From assembly GCA_021828225.1 (NCBI GenBank), contig JAKASH010000156.1:1-6813 (forward strand): DNA of 6,813 nucleotides, in the 5' to 3' direction. The notes under the pieces were generated by a model, which saw nothing but the letters and a program-made list of their open reading frames with translations, was not told the origin of the DNA and ran no database searches. Both the position numbers and the translations under genes were made by a program. The first letter of the stretch is position 1. Each line of letters begins with the position of its first letter. This stretch comes from Acidobacteriota bacterium. GTDB lineage: Bacteria > Acidobacteriota > Terriglobia > UBA7540. Below, one piece after another: positions 5,665-6,813 of the stretch.

Positions 5665-6813
5665 ATGAGAAGACCTTCTAGCAGTTCACGGATGAGCGTT
5701 TGGGCCATCGGCGTGTCCGTCATGCTTTGGGGACTAGGCGCGATTCCAGCCGCAGCCCAGAAAGATTCGTGCATCGCCTGCCATTCCAAGCTTCCCGGCC
5801 AGTATGGCCAGCCGGCCAAGCTTTTCCCGGAGGACATTCACCACAAGGTCGGGCTCAGTTGTGCCGACTGCCACGGCGGTGATCGCAACGATGATTCCAT
5901 GAACGCGATGAGCCCCGCGAAGGGTTTCCGGGGCGCCCCGACCAAAGCGCAAATTCCCGAGTTTTGCGGACGGTGCCATTCCGATCCCAGTTATATGCGG
6001 AAGTACAACCCGAGCCTTCGAACTGACCAGGTGAGTGAATACTTCACCAGCGTGCACGGCAAGCGGCTGAAGCAGGGAGATACCAAAGTGGCTGTGTGCG
6101 TGGACTGCCACAGCGTCCATGACATCCGTGCTCCTTCCGATCCCCGCGCCCCTGTTTATCCCACGCACGTTGCGGAAACCTGCGCCCATTGCCACGCCGA
6201 CGCGAACTACATGAAAGGCTACAAGATTCCGACCAACCAATACGCGCTCTACAAGAAGAGCGTTCATGCCGCAGCGCTGGTCGGAGGTGACACCTCCGCC
6301 CCCACCTGCAGCACCTGCCACGGCAACCACGGGGCCACGCCGCCCGGAGTCAGCTCGGTCGCCAACGTTTGCGGCACGTGCCATGCGATGAACGAACAAC
6401 TGTTCGAGAAGAGTCCCCACGGGGCTGCCTTTGCAAAGATGGGTCTGCCTGGCTGCGTCCAGTGCCACTCCAATCATGAGATTCTTAAGCCGGCGGATAC
6501 TTTGGTGGGAACAGGTCCGAAGGCTGTATGCGTCACCTGCCACGTGAAAGGCGACAACGGATACAAGACAGCAGAAGGCATTTCGGGAGGCCTGGACAAG
6601 CTCAAAGCCACATACCAGAATGCCGATCAGATGCTCAATAAGGCAGAGCAGTCGGGTATGGAAGTCGCCAGTGCCAGGGTGGAGTTGACCAGCGCGCACA
6701 GCGACCTCATTAAGGCGCGCGTGGCCGTCCACAGCTTCAATGCACCCGACGTCCTCAAGATTACCAACCAGGGCGTCGAGACTTCGCGCAAGGCGTACGA
6801 AGCAGGCATCGCG
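5665..6813 (+). CDS. exported multihaem cytochrome c, at least nine haems (partial, runs off window)
   Basis: 383 residues are visible with no stop. A signal peptide spans 1-31 (two arginines, core WAIGVSVMLWGLGA, cleavage after IPAAA). Nine CXXCH haem sites lie at 36-40, 66-70, 101-105, 145-149, 173-177, 215-219, 236-240, 264-268 and 289-293. Residues 101-271 repeat a two-haem module three times: a CXXCH, then an SxH stretch (H131, H201, H252), then a CXXCH-x2-H (H152, H222, H271), so the extra histidines are likely distal ligands giving bis-His haems. After residue 305 the chain has no haem and looks like long helices, with H345 and H356 as possible further ligands. It follows cytochrome b by 37 bases on the same strand and is the likely electron acceptor of the complex in place of cytochrome c1 or f. 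The ATG has no clear ribosome binding site; ATG at 5692 would shorten the signal peptide. Confidence 0.9.
   Translation, partial: MRRPSSSSRMSVWAIGVSVMLWGLGAIPAAAQKDSCIACHSKLPGQYGQPAKLFPEDIHHKVGLSCADCHGGDRNDDSMNAMSPAKGFRGAPTKAQIPEFCGRCHSDPSYMRKYNPSLRTDQVSEYFTSVHGKRLKQGDTKVAVCVDCHSVHDIRAPSDPRAPVYPTHVAETCAHCHADANYMKGYKIPTNQYALYKKSVHAAALVGGDTSAPTCSTCHGNHGATPPGVSSVANVCGTCHAMNEQLFEKSPHGAAFAKMGLPGCVQCHSNHEILKPADTLVGTGPKAVCVTCHVKGDNGYKTAEGISGGLDKLKATYQNADQMLNKAEQSGMEVASARVELTSAHSDLIKARVAVHSFNAPDVLKITNQGVETSRKAYEAGIA

Noticed and set aside
5734..6732. Long open frame of 332 codons on the minus strand
   Set aside because: It is antisense to the multihaem cytochrome, whose nine CXXCH sites and signal peptide are unmistakable. 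GC-rich codon use keeps the opposite strand open.
1..6813. CRISPR array, tRNA, rRNA, insertion sequence or prophage
   Set aside because: No regularly spaced direct repeats, cloverleaf, rRNA core motifs, transposase or integrase frames or terminal inverted repeats were seen.

Overview
The window reads as a GC-rich (upper 50s percent by eye) bacterial chromosome segment with two divergent gene blocks separated by a 750-base non-coding stretch. The mix of an ECF sigma factor, a zf-HC2 anti-sigma factor and a B-box/TM2-type membrane protein, followed by multihaem c-type cytochromes around a Rieske/cytochrome b pair, fits Acidobacteriota best. Related anaerobic or facultative respirers (Desulfobacterota, NC10-like or Nitrospirota lineages) are not excluded. 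The taxonomic guess is an inference from gene content; no rRNA or marker gene is present.

Left block (minus strand, reading from 2127 down to 1): a TTG-started ECF sigma factor (2127-1576), a membrane-anchored zinc-finger anti-sigma factor (1552-890), a B-box zinc-finger/TM2-like membrane protein (903-223, overlapping the previous gene by 14 bases), and the first 27 codons of a small hydrophobic protein that leaves the window (82-1). A housekeeping-type promoter with an extended -10 lies at 2210-2238, and a 7-bp inverted repeat straddles its start site.

Centre (2128-2877): no convincing large gene. It holds the sigma-operon promoter, a cluster of REP-like palindromes and competing hairpins (about 2275-2458), a perfect CRP-type half-site array (TCACA-N6-TGTGA-N6-TCACA, 2529-2555), a possible promoter just downstream of it, and a 65-codon ORF with a very good ribosome binding site (2638-2835).

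Right block (plus strand, 2878 to the end): exported pentahaem cytochrome c, Rieske [2Fe-2S] protein, cytochrome b (b6 plus subunit IV fused) and an exported cytochrome with at least nine haems that runs off the edge. Together they look like a quinol-oxidising Rieske/cytochrome b complex in which cytochrome c1 or f is absent from the visible operon and multihaem cytochromes probably take its place. Electrons would go from menaquinol or another quinol, via the Rieske cluster, to the multihaem proteins in the periplasm and on to an unidentified acceptor. The visible block carries 14 c-type haem sites, two b haems and one [2Fe-2S] cluster.
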